Shown: positions 52,621 through 61,878 of the stretch, one piece after another | How positions within the stretch are numbered: the stretch's first letter is position 1 | How the letters are laid out: every line of letters starts with the position of its first letter | Source: Micavibrio_B sp964633355 | Lineage (GTDB): Bacteria > Pseudomonadota > Alphaproteobacteria > Micavibrionales > Micavibrionaceae | Assembly: GCA_964633355.1 (NCBI GenBank) | Contig: CAZWGO010000008.1 | Span: 1 to 64,000 of the forward strand | Direction: 5' to 3' | Length of the DNA stretch: 64,000 nt | The notes under the pieces: generated by a model | Told to the model about the DNA's origin: nothing | The model's database searches: none | The model's input: only the letters and a program-made list of their open reading frames with translations | Position numbers and translations under genes: made by a program

Positions 52621-53221
52621 CAGAACAGGCCCTCAAAAACTCTCCCCAACATTGTGGAAAGGAATGCGGATCGGCCTCCTCGGCGGCTCGTTCAATCCAC
52701 CGCATGAAGGACATGTTCATGCAGCGACCGTTGCCAAGAAACATCTTGGCCTCGATGCTGTCTGGTGGCTGGTTTCGCCCGGCAATCCATTGAAGAACAA
52801 TAGCGGTCTTCCTGCACTTGAAATTCGTATGCAGAAATGCCGCGATATAAATTCAGATCCGGCAATGATTATCAGCGGCATAGAGAAGCAATTCGGCACA
52901 CGCCGCAGTCTCGATACGATCCGCGCCTTGAAACAACATTTTCCTGAAACGGAATTCGTGTGGCTTGCCGGAACGGATATTTCCTTTGAGATGCACCGCT
53001 GGCATAAATGGAAAAGTCTGATTGATCTTTTGCCGCTTGCCTTTATTGGCCGCCCGACGAAATCTGGCATGGTACGAAAAAACCCTCTGCGTAATTTACC
53101 ATTGAAACATATTGTCAGCTCGAATGGGTTTAAGCCTGCTTTAAAGTCCGGCATCGTTTTCTGGCTGCGCTCTGATCCCTTAAACCACCTATCCTCTACC
53201 GCCCTGCGGGATAAGGGTTAA
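52601..53221 (+). CDS. nadD: Nicotinate-nucleotide adenylyltransferase
   Basis: 206 residues. Makes deamido-NAD from nicotinate mononucleotide. The GGSFNPPHEGHVHAA motif near residue 27 gives the HxGH nucleotidyl-transfer site, and HLSSTALRD at the C-terminus is the ISSTxxR signature. The start is ATG 52601, inside the proA end; ATG 52664 sits too close to its AAAGGA to be favoured. The nadD-rsfS-rlmH order follows. Confidence 0.93.
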   Translation: MAKPARNRTGPQKLSPTLWKGMRIGLLGGSFNPPHEGHVHAATVAKKHLGLDAVWWLVSPGNPLKNNSGLPALEIRMQKCRDINSDPAMIISGIEKQFGTRRSLDTIRALKQHFPETEFVWLAGTDISFEMHRWHKWKSLIDLLPLAFIGRPTKSGMVRKNPLRNLPLKHIVSSNGFKPALKSGIVFWLRSDPLNHLSSTALRDKG

Positions 53222-53398
53222 TTGCGCCGAAAGGCCGAAAGGTGTAGAATAAGACTATGAACATGAGTCTTTCTTCAAAGACCGCTTTTAAATCTCCAAA
53301 TACAATCAAATGCTTAGGGCATAAATGTCGCTTATCCTTGATGATGGGCAGCCCGAGCCCTATAGTAATCTCATTAACCCTAAAAAGGAGCTAACACC

Positions 53399-53776
53399 CT
53401 GGCTACATCAAAACCATCCGCCGATTTTCTAGACCCTACTTCACTTAAAAACCTGATCGAAAAAATCCTCGATGACAGTAAAGCAGAAGAAATAGAAACA
53501 ATCGATCTTCGCGGTCAAACTTCCATTGCTGACTTTATGATCGTTGCCAGCGGCCAGTCTTCTCGCCAGATTGCCGGTTTCGCCGGAAAGCTCAAAGAAG
53601 AACTTCTTAAACATGGCATGAAAGCCCGCTCCGAAGGCGAAACACAAGGCGACTGGGTTGTGATTGACGCCATTGATGTGATCGTCCATCTTTTTCGTCC
53701 CGAAGTCCGTGAATTCTATAATATTGAAAAAATGTGGCGCTCGGTTGAAGACAGTCGCGTTGCAGCCGGTTCATAA
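53399..53776 (+). CDS. rsfS: Ribosomal silencing factor RsfS, probable CTG start
   Basis: 125 residues. RsfS binds L14 and blocks 50S/30S joining in starvation. The family core is present: LIEKILDDSKAEEIETIDLR, TSIADFMIVASGQSSRQI, and GDWVVIDAIDVIVHLFRPEVREFY. The first in-frame ATG is 53537, inside this conserved core. Back from it to the in-frame TAA at 53381 there is no ATG, GTG or TTG. AAAAAGGAG ends eight bases before CTG 53399, which is therefore the best start. Follows nadD and precedes rlmH. Confidence 0.88.
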   Translation: MATSKPSADFLDPTSLKNLIEKILDDSKAEEIETIDLRGQTSIADFMIVASGQSSRQIAGFAGKLKEELLKHGMKARSEGETQGDWVVIDAIDVIVHLFRPEVREFYNIEKMWRSVEDSRVAAGS

Positions 53777-53824
53777 CAGACAGTTCATTGTTTACTGACC
53801 TCCGATAACTGATTACTTTAACCT

Positions 53825-54286
53825 ATGTTCAGAATCGAAGTCATTTGCGTTGGCAAACTTAAAAAAGGCCCATGGTACGACCTGCAGGAAGAATACTCTT
53901 CTCGCCTGAAATGGCCGATGACCATTCATGAAGTTGAAAGCAAACAAACCGATCCGAAAAAACAGCAAGAAGAAGAAAACAAACTTATTCTTTCGCGCCT
54001 TGACACCAAATCCTTCGTGATTGCATTGGATGAACGCGGCGACGGTTTACGCTCTCTCGATTTTTCTCAAACACTGGAAAAGCTTCGTAATAACGGCGAA
54101 GACAGGCTGACATTCCTGATCGGCGGCGCTCTTGGTTTTAATGAAGATGTCCGCAACCGCGCAAATGTTTTACTGAGCTTTGGCCAGCAAACCTGGCCAC
54201 ATATGATGGTGCGCGTTATGTTGCTGGAGCAGATCTACCGCGCCCAGACAATCATGGACGGTCATCCGTACCATAAAGAGGGATAA
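53825..54286 (+). CDS. rlmH: 23S rRNA m3-pseudouridine-1915 methyltransferase RlmH
   Basis: 153 residues. SPOUT methyltransferase with the knot region FLIGGALGFNEDVRNRAN near residue 98 and the C-terminal QIYRAQTIMDGHPYHK end that makes up the active site. No good ribosome site. Overlaps the envC-like gene by one base. Confidence 0.96.
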   Translation: MFRIEVICVGKLKKGPWYDLQEEYSSRLKWPMTIHEVESKQTDPKKQQEEENKLILSRLDTKSFVIALDERGDGLRSLDFSQTLEKLRNNGEDRLTFLIGGALGFNEDVRNRANVLLSFGQQTWPHMMVRVMLLEQIYRAQTIMDGHPYHKEG

Positions 54287-55470
54287 TGAAGTTTTTAATT
54301 CTCCTTCTTGCGCTTACGATCGCCTGTCCATCTTTTGCCGCTGATCGCAAAGAGTCTTTGCAGGAAATCGAAGCACGGGTTGCGGCTGAAAAAGCGAAAC
54401 AGGACGAGATCGACAGCAAAATGAAAGATTTGGAAAAAGGCATGAAAGGCCTAAAAACGGATCTTATCAAGACGACTTCCCTTGTTCAGAAAAATGAAAG
54501 CGAAGCTGGTAAGCTCGAAGAAAAGCTTAGCGATCTGGATAGACGGAAGAAAAACCTGACTGAGAACCTCGCCAAAGATAGAACCTCTTTGGCTGAATTA
54601 ATAACGGCACTGGAGCGTATTCGCCGCCTGCCGCCGGAAGCTTTGATTGCTCGTCCAGGCGCACCGCTTGAAACCGCGCAAGCTTCGATTGTTTTAGGTG
54701 CCATTATGCCTGAACTGAACCGCCGCGCCGAAAGTGTCAAAGCCAAGCTTGATGAACTTCATGAAGTTGAAGAAGATATTTCCACCAATAAAGATAAACT
54801 CAAATCCTCCGCTGAAAAGCTAAAAGAAAATAAAAAGCGCATGGAAGCCTTGATGGCAGAGCGCCAAGGTACAATCAAGCAAACCAAATCCGAATACGCC
54901 GAGCAGGAAAAACAGGTTGCTACCCTGTCTCGCAAAGCCAGCGACTTAAAAGACCTGATCGCCAAAATCGAAGAACAGCGCCGCTTGGCTGAAGAAAAGC
55001 GCCGTTTGCAAAAACAGAAGAAACCTGCAGAAGAAAAAGTCGAAGGCAAAAAACGTAAAAACAAAGTAGATGAAGGCCAGCTAGGCGGAACATTGGCTAG
55101 TCTGGGCGATGCCCGCCTTCCATCTAGCGGGGCCATTACCATAAAATACGGGCAAGAGGATGATATCGGGGCGGCTAGTGAGGGCCTTCATATCAAATCT
55201 CGACCGGGGTCGGTTGTCATCGCGCCGATGAAGGGGGTTGTCAGATACGCCGGGCCGTTTAAATCATATGGCAGTATCGTTTTAATTGAACACAAAAATA
55301 ATTATCATAGCCTTATTGCAGGTTTAGGAAGAATTGATACAGTGGTTGGACAAAGTGTTGATGCAGGAGAACCGATTGGAACCCTTGGCGCGGCGCCTTC
55401 TCTTTACTACGAATTAAGATACAACGGACAACCCATCAACCCCGCTCGCAAATTTGCCGGTCTCGGCTGA
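54286..55470 (+). CDS. envC: EnvC-like murein hydrolase activator
   Basis: 394 residues. Signal peptide to about residue 19, then coiled coils (about 22-90 and 145-260) with a Lys/Glu-rich linker, and a C-terminal LytM (M23) domain (about 285-390). The zinc ligands are missing: HxxxD is replaced around EGLHIKSRPGS and the HxH pair by YYEL. Like E. coli EnvC it should activate amidases rather than cut peptidoglycan itself. Lies between rlmH and ctpA, as in other alphaproteobacteria. Confidence 0.88.
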   Translation: MKFLILLLALTIACPSFAADRKESLQEIEARVAAEKAKQDEIDSKMKDLEKGMKGLKTDLIKTTSLVQKNESEAGKLEEKLSDLDRRKKNLTENLAKDRTSLAELITALERIRRLPPEALIARPGAPLETAQASIVLGAIMPELNRRAESVKAKLDELHEVEEDISTNKDKLKSSAEKLKENKKRMEALMAERQGTIKQTKSEYAEQEKQVATLSRKASDLKDLIAKIEEQRRLAEEKRRLQKQKKPAEEKVEGKKRKNKVDEGQLGGTLASLGDARLPSSGAITIKYGQEDDIGAASEGLHIKSRPGSVVIAPMKGVVRYAGPFKSYGSIVLIEHKNNYHSLIAGLGRIDTVVGQSVDAGEPIGTLGAAPSLYYELRYNGQPINPARKFAGLG

Positions 55471-55487
55471 AATTTTTCGGAGATTAT

Positions 55488-56927
55488 ATGTTTCGCAATT
55501 GCCTTCTTGCTGCCCTCGCTGTTTCGACAGCTCTGACACTATCCCTTACCGTCAATTCATTCGCACAAGAGCCAAAAGCCACTGAGCCGAGCATCAAGGT
55601 CTCCCCTCCGGTTGACAGCAAGTCCAATGAAGTGGAACCTAAAAAAGGTAAAGCGACAACCGATCCACAAGAGACTTACAAACAGCTCAATCTTTTCGGT
55701 GACGTTTTCGAACGTGTGCGCGCCCAATATGTCGACCAGATTTCCGACGAGCAATTGATTGAATATGCTGTCAACGGCATGCTCTCCAGCCTTGATCCCC
55801 ACTCCTCCTATCTGAACGAAAAAGATTTCGATGATATGCGCGTCCAGACCAAAGGTGAATTCGGTGGTCTTGGTATCGAAGTCACGATGGAAGAAGGTCT
55901 TGTAAAAGTCGTTTCCCCGATTGACGATACACCTGCTTCTAAAGCTGGCATTAAAGCTGGCGATTACATCACCCATTTGGATAACAAACCAATTCTTGGC
56001 ATGACGCTGGCTGAAGCCGTTGAAAAAATGCGCGGCAAAGTCGGCTCACCGATCGAGATTACCGTTCGACGCGAAGGCGTTAACGAACCTCTTAAATATA
56101 AGATGAATCGTGACGTGATCAAAATCAAAGCGGTTAAGTCGAGACTCGAAAATGATGATATCGGCTATATTCGTATTACGACGTTCAACCAGAATACGTT
56201 CGATTCTTTGAAAGCCGCGATTGAAAAAGCCAAGAAAGACTCAAAAGGCAAACTGGCCGGCTACGTCATCGATCTTCGCAACAACCCAGGTGGCCTTCTC
56301 GATCAGGCGATTGCCGTATCGGATGCTTTCCTTGATAAAGGTGAGATCGTTTCAACGCGTGGACGTGATGATAAAGACATCAAACGCGACAATGCAACAG
56401 CCGGAGATTTAACCGAGGGCCTACCTCTTGTTGTCCTTATCAATGGCGGCTCTGCTTCTGCGGCAGAGATTGTTGCCGGTGCACTTCAGGATCATAAACG
56501 TGCGATCGTCATGGGAACACGCTCTTTTGGTAAGGGCTCCGTTCAAACGGTTGTTCCATTGCCTGGCCATGGCGCGATGCGCCTGACTACAGCGCGCTAT
56601 TTCACTCCGTCAGGCCGCTCTATTCAGGCAAAAGGTATTGCGCCTGACATTATTGTCGAAGCCGCCAAAATCGAAAAAATTGGCGAAGAAAGCTTTCATG
56701 AAGAAGATTTGAAAGGCGCCTTGGCCAATCCGGATGTTAAAAAAGTTATCCAGATCGAGAAAAAGGATGATGACCAAAAAGGTGAAAAGCCATCAGGTGA
56801 AAAAACCGAAAGTGAAGATTCTCCAGTTCAAACCAAGCTGAGCAAAGAATCCGAAGACGACTATCAAATCGGACGCGCGATTGATCTTCTGCACGGCCTT
56901 GCTCTCTATAGCAAGAAAGACCAATAA
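55488..56927 (+). CDS. ctpA: C-terminal processing peptidase CtpA (S41)
   Basis: 479 residues. Signal peptide (ending near SFA, residue 26), PDZ domain (about 115-200, GGLGIEVTMEEGLVKVVSP), then the S41 catalytic domain with the Ser in GGSASAAEIVAGAL and the Lys in RSFGKGSVQT. A charged tail of about 80 residues follows. It degrades or processes periplasmic proteins. Overlaps the next gene by one base. Confidence 0.95.
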   Translation: MFRNCLLAALAVSTALTLSLTVNSFAQEPKATEPSIKVSPPVDSKSNEVEPKKGKATTDPQETYKQLNLFGDVFERVRAQYVDQISDEQLIEYAVNGMLSSLDPHSSYLNEKDFDDMRVQTKGEFGGLGIEVTMEEGLVKVVSPIDDTPASKAGIKAGDYITHLDNKPILGMTLAEAVEKMRGKVGSPIEITVRREGVNEPLKYKMNRDVIKIKAVKSRLENDDIGYIRITTFNQNTFDSLKAAIEKAKKDSKGKLAGYVIDLRNNPGGLLDQAIAVSDAFLDKGEIVSTRGRDDKDIKRDNATAGDLTEGLPLVVLINGGSASAAEIVAGALQDHKRAIVMGTRSFGKGSVQTVVPLPGHGAMRLTTARYFTPSGRSIQAKGIAPDIIVEAAKIEKIGEESFHEEDLKGALANPDVKKVIQIEKKDDDQKGEKPSGEKTESEDSPVQTKLSKESEDDYQIGRAIDLLHGLALYSKKDQ

Positions 56928-57985
56928 TGGCGGCAAGGGAAGTTCTGACCCGACTTGATGAAGTTATCGCGGTTAAAACCTTCTCTCTTGCGACTGCGGT
57001 TTTTCTGACATGTATAGTTGCAACTTTTATCACAGCGGGATTGAGCGGCATATCGCCGGTCAATGGCATCGAAAAAACTCTTTCTATTCCCACGCATGAT
57101 ACCGTTGCCGTGGATTCCGGCGACTTGAACCAGCTCGATATCACCGCAAAACCCGCGCCAAAACCAAAGCTCAATGAGCCACAGCCCATAGAAATTGAAG
57201 ACGCGGTTGCCGGTCTTCATACCGAAACGCCGCATGGCCTAGTTCCCATCATAAGAAAAGAAGACGGTCTTACACCTTTTAAAGCCTATGCAGCGCCTTT
57301 CGCTGTCGCCCCTTCTGCGAAAGCTTTGGTATCCTTCGTCATGCTGGACTACGGCCTCTCTGAAAAAACATCCGATACAGCAGTTAAAAACCTGCCTTCT
57401 GGCGTAACTCTTGTTCTGGATGCCTATACGCGCGATGCCCAGAAATGGACAAGCGAAGCCCGCCGTCACGGCCATGAAGTCTGGCTTTCCTTGCCACTCC
57501 AGTCAAAAGATTATCCAACCGTCGATACTGGCCCTAAAACTATTTTGGCCACCCTATCGGATGGAGATGCCGACAATCGTTTGAAACAAACGTTAGGAGT
57601 CGCAACAGGGTATAGCGGGCTAATCATCAATAATTCTTTTGGCTTCGGAAAAGCGCCGAATTTGCTTGAAAAAGTCCTCAACGATATTGCTGGTCGCGGA
57701 CTTGGGATCGTTCAGTCTAGCACCATCGATCAAAATCTATCCAAACTGGTGGCACAGACAAAAGCTCCTTTTGCTCTCGCGGATTTAAATATGAGCAACA
57801 TGGATTCAGGAAAAAGCTTGCCTGAAAAATTGATCGATATTGAAGCCATGGCCGTAGAAAAAAAGAAACTGGTTATTTTCTTTTCTCCTTACCCTGCCAC
57901 TATTAAAGCACTTCAGGATTGGTCGGAAAAAGCGAGCAATCGCGGTGTTCAATTCGCCCCTCTTTCTACTGTTGTATCTAAATAA
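56927..57985 (+). CDS. Divergent polysaccharide deacetylase (DUF610/YibQ)
   Basis: 352 residues. An N-terminal membrane segment (about 19-42) is followed by a Pro-rich linker and a deacetylase-like barrel (about 125-345) with VSFVMLDYGLS, AYTRDAQKWTSEARRHGHEVWLSLPLQ and GLIINNSFG. The usual His-His-Asp metal triad of active deacetylases is not obvious. Found between ctpA and rppH in many proteobacteria. Role unknown. Confidence 0.85.
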   Translation: MAAREVLTRLDEVIAVKTFSLATAVFLTCIVATFITAGLSGISPVNGIEKTLSIPTHDTVAVDSGDLNQLDITAKPAPKPKLNEPQPIEIEDAVAGLHTETPHGLVPIIRKEDGLTPFKAYAAPFAVAPSAKALVSFVMLDYGLSEKTSDTAVKNLPSGVTLVLDAYTRDAQKWTSEARRHGHEVWLSLPLQSKDYPTVDTGPKTILATLSDGDADNRLKQTLGVATGYSGLIINNSFGFGKAPNLLEKVLNDIAGRGLGIVQSSTIDQNLSKLVAQTKAPFALADLNMSNMDSGKSLPEKLIDIEAMAVEKKKLVIFFSPYPATIKALQDWSEKASNRGVQFAPLSTVVSK

Positions 57986-58458
57986 TGACGCATTACGACC
58001 ACCTACCCTATCGGCCTTGCGTAGGCCTTGCCATTTTCAATCGAGACGGAAAAGTTTTCGTTGCCGAGCGGCTGGACAACAATACCGCTTGGCAAATGCC
58101 ACAAGGCGGTATCGATGAAGGGGAAGATTTAACATTCGCCGCCTATCGGGAAATGAAAGAAGAAATTGGTACTGACAAAGCCGAAATTCTTGAAATCATG
58201 CAAACACCATTATTTTATGATTTACCGCTCGAGCTTCTCGGCAAACTCTGGGGTGGTAAATATCGCGGTCAGGAACAAATCTGGATCGCCCTGCGTTTTA
58301 CCGGAGATGACTCTGATATAGATTTAAATGCACATGAGCCTGCAGAATTTTCACGCTGGAAATGGGTAGATTTAGCGGAGACAATCGATCTGATAGTCCC
58401 TTTTAAACGGGACACCTATGCCCAAATCATCAAAGCGTTTCTTAAATATACAATTTGA
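57985..58458 (+). CDS. rppH: RNA pyrophosphohydrolase RppH
   Basis: 157 residues. Removes pyrophosphate from the 5' triphosphate end of mRNA to start decay. The NUDIX box GIDEGEDLTFAAYREMKEE with the Glu pair is intact, and WQMPQGG precedes it. Starts on the last base of the preceding stop. Convergent with the minus-strand prepilin gene, the two stops abutting. Confidence 0.95.
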   Translation: MTHYDHLPYRPCVGLAIFNRDGKVFVAERLDNNTAWQMPQGGIDEGEDLTFAAYREMKEEIGTDKAEILEIMQTPLFYDLPLELLGKLWGGKYRGQEQIWIALRFTGDDSDIDLNAHEPAEFSRWKWVDLAETIDLIVPFKRDTYAQIIKAFLKYTI

Positions 58459-59199
58459 TTATTGCACTCTAAAGAACATAACGCAGCTTTTAACCGTAAT
58501 AGATGCATCGAAACCGTTACTGCCGTCGGCTAAATTATCGCAGCCGAAGTCACCATAGTCCCAAACTGTAACTTCTCCGGAAAGCGGCGCACCATCATCC
58601 ATTTTTTTATCGATATTTTCAGCCATTCTAGGCGTGACAGCCGCTAGACCTGCAGTATCTCTGACACCTGAGTCAGGGTTCATACCCTGATTGGAGTATC
58701 GAAGAAAATGCCCCGGGCGCCGATCTCCCGGCAATACTCCCGGATTATAAAACATTTCAAGGCCGCCGCCTAAAGCCATTGAAGGATGCGTTTTTCCCCA
58801 TTCGGGTGATGCAGGATCTGCTCCTGGAACAATGCCACCAATAAGATCAGCCAGTGCCAAATGCTTCCAGAACTGGACTGTTTCTGAGTCTTGTAAGAGC
58901 TTATCTCCTAGAGCTTCCGTGCCGGAGTAAGTCCCGATTTTTAGATTGCCATTTCCACTGACACAAAAAGTGGCAGTATTGCATCCAGGTATCTTGCCTT
59001 CCGGCGTCGTTATATCCCCAGGAATTGCTTTATAAGAATCCGCAAAAGTATTATTCGCGGTTTTGACAGCCGTTATTGCTGAGATAAGACTATTGACGCG
59101 GGAATTTTCGATTAATTGCTGACCCTTCAGTACACCACCAATTAAAAGGCCGATGATAATCATAACGATCGATAACTCGACCAGTGTAAAGCCTTTCAT
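58459..59199 (-). CDS. Type IV prepilin-like protein, paralogue 3
   Basis: 246 residues and clearly the same family as the pair at 33641 and 34390: three-residue leader MKG/FTLVELS, helix IVMIIIGLLIGGVL, then IPGDI, a CNTATFCVSGNGNL loop, FWKHLALADLIGGIVPGADP, THPSMALGGG, KMDDGAPLSG, FGCDN and a final Cys (SCVMFF). It is more diverged than the other two are from each other. It lies directly after tolB, where pal is usually found. Confidence 0.85.
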   Translation of the reverse strand: MKGFTLVELSIVMIIIGLLIGGVLKGQQLIENSRVNSLISAITAVKTANNTFADSYKAIPGDITTPEGKIPGCNTATFCVSGNGNLKIGTYSGTEALGDKLLQDSETVQFWKHLALADLIGGIVPGADPASPEWGKTHPSMALGGGLEMFYNPGVLPGDRRPGHFLRYSNQGMNPDSGVRDTAGLAAVTPRMAENIDKKMDDGAPLSGEVTVWDYGDFGCDNLADGSNGFDASITVKSCVMFFRVQ

Positions 59200-59217
59200 G
59201 TAGCAATTATTCCTCTA

Positions 59218-60513
59218 TCAAGGGTTCATCGGTGACCAAGCTGGATCTGATGCATCGCCCGGTGTCTTTAATTTTCGCTCATTAAAGCCTGTCAGGTCAA
59301 TACTATAAAGACCGGCAGAATTTCCCTGCTCGCGGAAGAAGGCAATGACACGGCCATTTGGCGCCCAGGTCGGGCCTTCCATGTGATAACCATTTGTTAA
59401 CAAGCGCTCACCAGAACCATCCGGACGAACGACGCCAATATAGAATTTTCCCTTGAGCATTTTTGTAAAGGCGATTAAATCGCCGCGTGGTGACCATACC
59501 GGAGAAGCATAGCGACCTTCGCCGAAAGTGATGCGTTTCGCACCGCCTCCACTTGCCGACATGACATAAATTTGCTGCGTACCGCCACGGTCGGATTCAA
59601 ATGTTACTTGCCCGCCATCTGGAGAATAACTAGGCGCGGTATCGATGCCTGCTTCGGATGTAAGTCGCTGTGGTTTTCGTGAGCGCAAATCCATTGAATA
59701 GATATCGGTGTTACCGTTCTGCGCCATCGAATAAATCAGTCTCGATCCGTCTGGTGAAAAACGCGGCGAGAATGTCATACCCGGGAAATCACCCAAGACC
59801 TCCTGACGTCCGGATTCAAGATCGTACAAATAAACCCGCGGCTTACCGCCTACAAATGCCAGATAAGTCAGCATATGTTGGTTCGGCGAGAAACGCGGTG
59901 TCAAGACAAGGTCACGTCCGTCGGTCAGCGCACGTTGGTTCGCGCCATCCTGATCCATGATTGCCAAGCGTTTTACACGCGCGATTGCCGGTCCGCTTTC
60001 GGAAATGAAAACAATGCGGGAGTCGAAATAACCTTCTTCGCCAGTGAGACGCTTATAAATTTCATCGGAAATAATATGAGCGATACGTCTCCAGTTTTGA
60101 GGCGTTGTCATATAGGCCATGCCCGCAAGTTGCTGCTGGCCGAAAACATCAAATAGGCGGAACTCAACGCGAGTGCGTCCGTCGCCTGCTTTCGTTATGA
60201 CACCCGTTACAAGCGCCTGTGCATTGATCGCTTTCCATTCAGGAAAACGGACCTGAGTTTGCATCGAAGCGGAATCCTGAATGAACGCCTTTTTATCGAT
60301 AGCGCGGAAAAGTCCGGTCCCGACAAGGTTGTTCGTAATGACGGACGGAATGCCCGTTGCAAATTCAGCCCCGCTCGCATCCGCTGTCGCGAAATCTGCA
60401 ATCGCAATCGGAATTGGCTCCGATACACCGCGATTGACATCAACCCGCAATTCAGCAAAGGCCGGAGATGCGGCAAAAAGAATAGCAACGAAAGCTAGGA
60501 TAAAGCGGGTCAT
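59218..60513 (-). CDS. tolB: Tol-Pal system beta-propeller protein TolB
   Basis: 431 residues from ATG 60513. Signal peptide ending at AFA near residue 20, an N-terminal domain, then a six-bladed propeller with SPDG/SPNG repeats. Binds Pal and TolA in the periplasm. ATG 60513 is one base after the tolA stop; the longer frame from 60537 copies tolA. pal is not beside it. Confidence 0.95.
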   Translation of the reverse strand: MTRFILAFVAILFAASPAFAELRVDVNRGVSEPIPIAIADFATADASGAEFATGIPSVITNNLVGTGLFRAIDKKAFIQDSASMQTQVRFPEWKAINAQALVTGVITKAGDGRTRVEFRLFDVFGQQQLAGMAYMTTPQNWRRIAHIISDEIYKRLTGEEGYFDSRIVFISESGPAIARVKRLAIMDQDGANQRALTDGRDLVLTPRFSPNQHMLTYLAFVGGKPRVYLYDLESGRQEVLGDFPGMTFSPRFSPDGSRLIYSMAQNGNTDIYSMDLRSRKPQRLTSEAGIDTAPSYSPDGGQVTFESDRGGTQQIYVMSASGGGAKRITFGEGRYASPVWSPRGDLIAFTKMLKGKFYIGVVRPDGSGERLLTNGYHMEGPTWAPNGRVIAFFREQGNSAGLYSIDLTGFNERKLKTPGDASDPAWSPMNP

Positions 60514-60514
60514 T

Positions 60515-61411
60515 TTAGAACATTTCCTTAGGGTCAAAAACTACGGTCATATCTCGCCAGAGATTATACTTATCTTCCGGCAATCTTAAAGGGCTGCAGC
60601 GCGGATTTTGCACAGCGCGAAGGGCAGAATCCGCCATCGCACGGAAGAAAGTATCGGAATTATATCTTGCCTGATCGACGATCTTCACAGAACTGACAGT
60701 CCGGTCAGGGTTTACAGTAACTTTAACCTCAACCGCCAGATCCTGTGCATTCATCAGACCCGGGTTGATATTCCAGCATCCCGCCAATTGCTGGCGAAGC
60801 GCATCCTGCTCACTCATACTCAGGACATCCGAGAACTTGCTAACGTCAGGTGACGGAGTCGGTTCCGTCATCAGCTTGCTATCCGGCGCATCGGATTCAG
60901 GCTGCGGCGGTTCATCTTCAGATAGGTTTTGCAACAATTTATCGAAGTCCTGAGAATCGTCTTCTTTTTTCTTTTCAGTTTTCTTGACCGGAGTCGGCTT
61001 TTTCGGCTCAGGCTTTTTTTCAGGCTTGGGTTTTTCTTTCGGTTTCGGCGGCGCCAGATCGTCTTTTTCAACCGCTTCTTCTTTTTTCGGCGGCTCTTTC
61101 AATTCTTCAGGATCAGGTGGCGTTGCTTCTTTTGGCGGCAAAGGCTTGGGCGGCTCCTTCTTTGGCGGAGGCGGCTCTTCCTTTTTTTCTTCCTTCGGCT
61201 TTGGCGCTTTGACCGGCGGCTTGTTGGTGGTTGTCATCTCCGAAATATCTGCCACCATATCGATGGGAATGGATTCAACAATTTCCGGATCTGTCTTGAA
61301 ATGCGGCAATCCGAAAATCACCAGCAAAAAAACTACAGCATGGATGATCCCTGAAATAATCAGCGGAGTTTTCATCGTATCGTTGGTTGCTGTTTTTTTA
61401 TCTTCAGACAT
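60515..61411 (-). CDS. tolA: TolA-like cell envelope protein
   Basis: 298 residues. A single membrane helix (about 14-36) is followed by a Pro/Lys/Glu-rich linker (about 62-165) and a C-terminal domain (about 205-298) with CWNINPGLM and the TonB/TolA-like end. It connects the inner-membrane TolQR motor to TolB/Pal. Many PPP-type runs make it dependent on EF-P. 21 bp after tolR. Confidence 0.92.
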   Translation of the reverse strand: MSEDKKTATNDTMKTPLIISGIIHAVVFLLVIFGLPHFKTDPEIVESIPIDMVADISEMTTTNKPPVKAPKPKEEKKEEPPPPKKEPPKPLPPKEATPPDPEELKEPPKKEEAVEKDDLAPPKPKEKPKPEKKPEPKKPTPVKKTEKKKEDDSQDFDKLLQNLSEDEPPQPESDAPDSKLMTEPTPSPDVSKFSDVLSMSEQDALRQQLAGCWNINPGLMNAQDLAVEVKVTVNPDRTVSSVKIVDQARYNSDTFFRAMADSALRAVQNPRCSPLRLPEDKYNLWRDMTVVFDPKEMF

Positions 61412-61432
61412 GGCTTCCTGATGAGGAATAAA

Positions 61433-61876
61433 TTACTTTTTAGACGTGGCGGCACCCGGCTGTGAAATCAGCGCAACCTTGCGATATCCGGCTTTGTTGA
61501 TTGCACCGATAATGCCCATGACGTCACCATAAGGCAAAGATGTATCGGCCTTGATAAACACGCGGCGCTCTACATCATCGCCAGTGATCGCAGAAAGTTT
61601 CTCAATCAATTGCTCACGGTTGACTTTGCTTTCACCGATAAAAGCCTGTCCGTTTTTATCGAGGGACACTTCCAATGGTTTTTCATCTTTATCGTTGATT
61701 GCATTGGCTTCAGATTTCGGCAGATCGACAGGCACGCCGGTGTTAAGCAGCGGCGCCGTCACCATAAATACGATCAGGAGAACCAGCATAACGTCGATAA
61801 AAGGCGTTACGTTGATCTCGGACATAGGACGATATCCGCCTCTTCCTGATCCTTTAGTTGGGATATTCATAGCCAT
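61433..61876 (-). CDS. tolR: TolR (ExbD-like)
   Basis: 147 residues. One helix with the proton-path Asp in VTPFIDVMLVLLIVFMV near residue 27, then a periplasmic domain. With TolQ it forms the proton-driven motor. Only two bases separate it from tolQ. Confidence 0.95.
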   Translation of the reverse strand: MAMNIPTKGSGRGGYRPMSEINVTPFIDVMLVLLIVFMVTAPLLNTGVPVDLPKSEANAINDKDEKPLEVSLDKNGQAFIGESKVNREQLIEKLSAITGDDVERRVFIKADTSLPYGDVMGIIGAINKAGYRKVALISQPGAATSKK

Positions 61877-61878
61877 CG

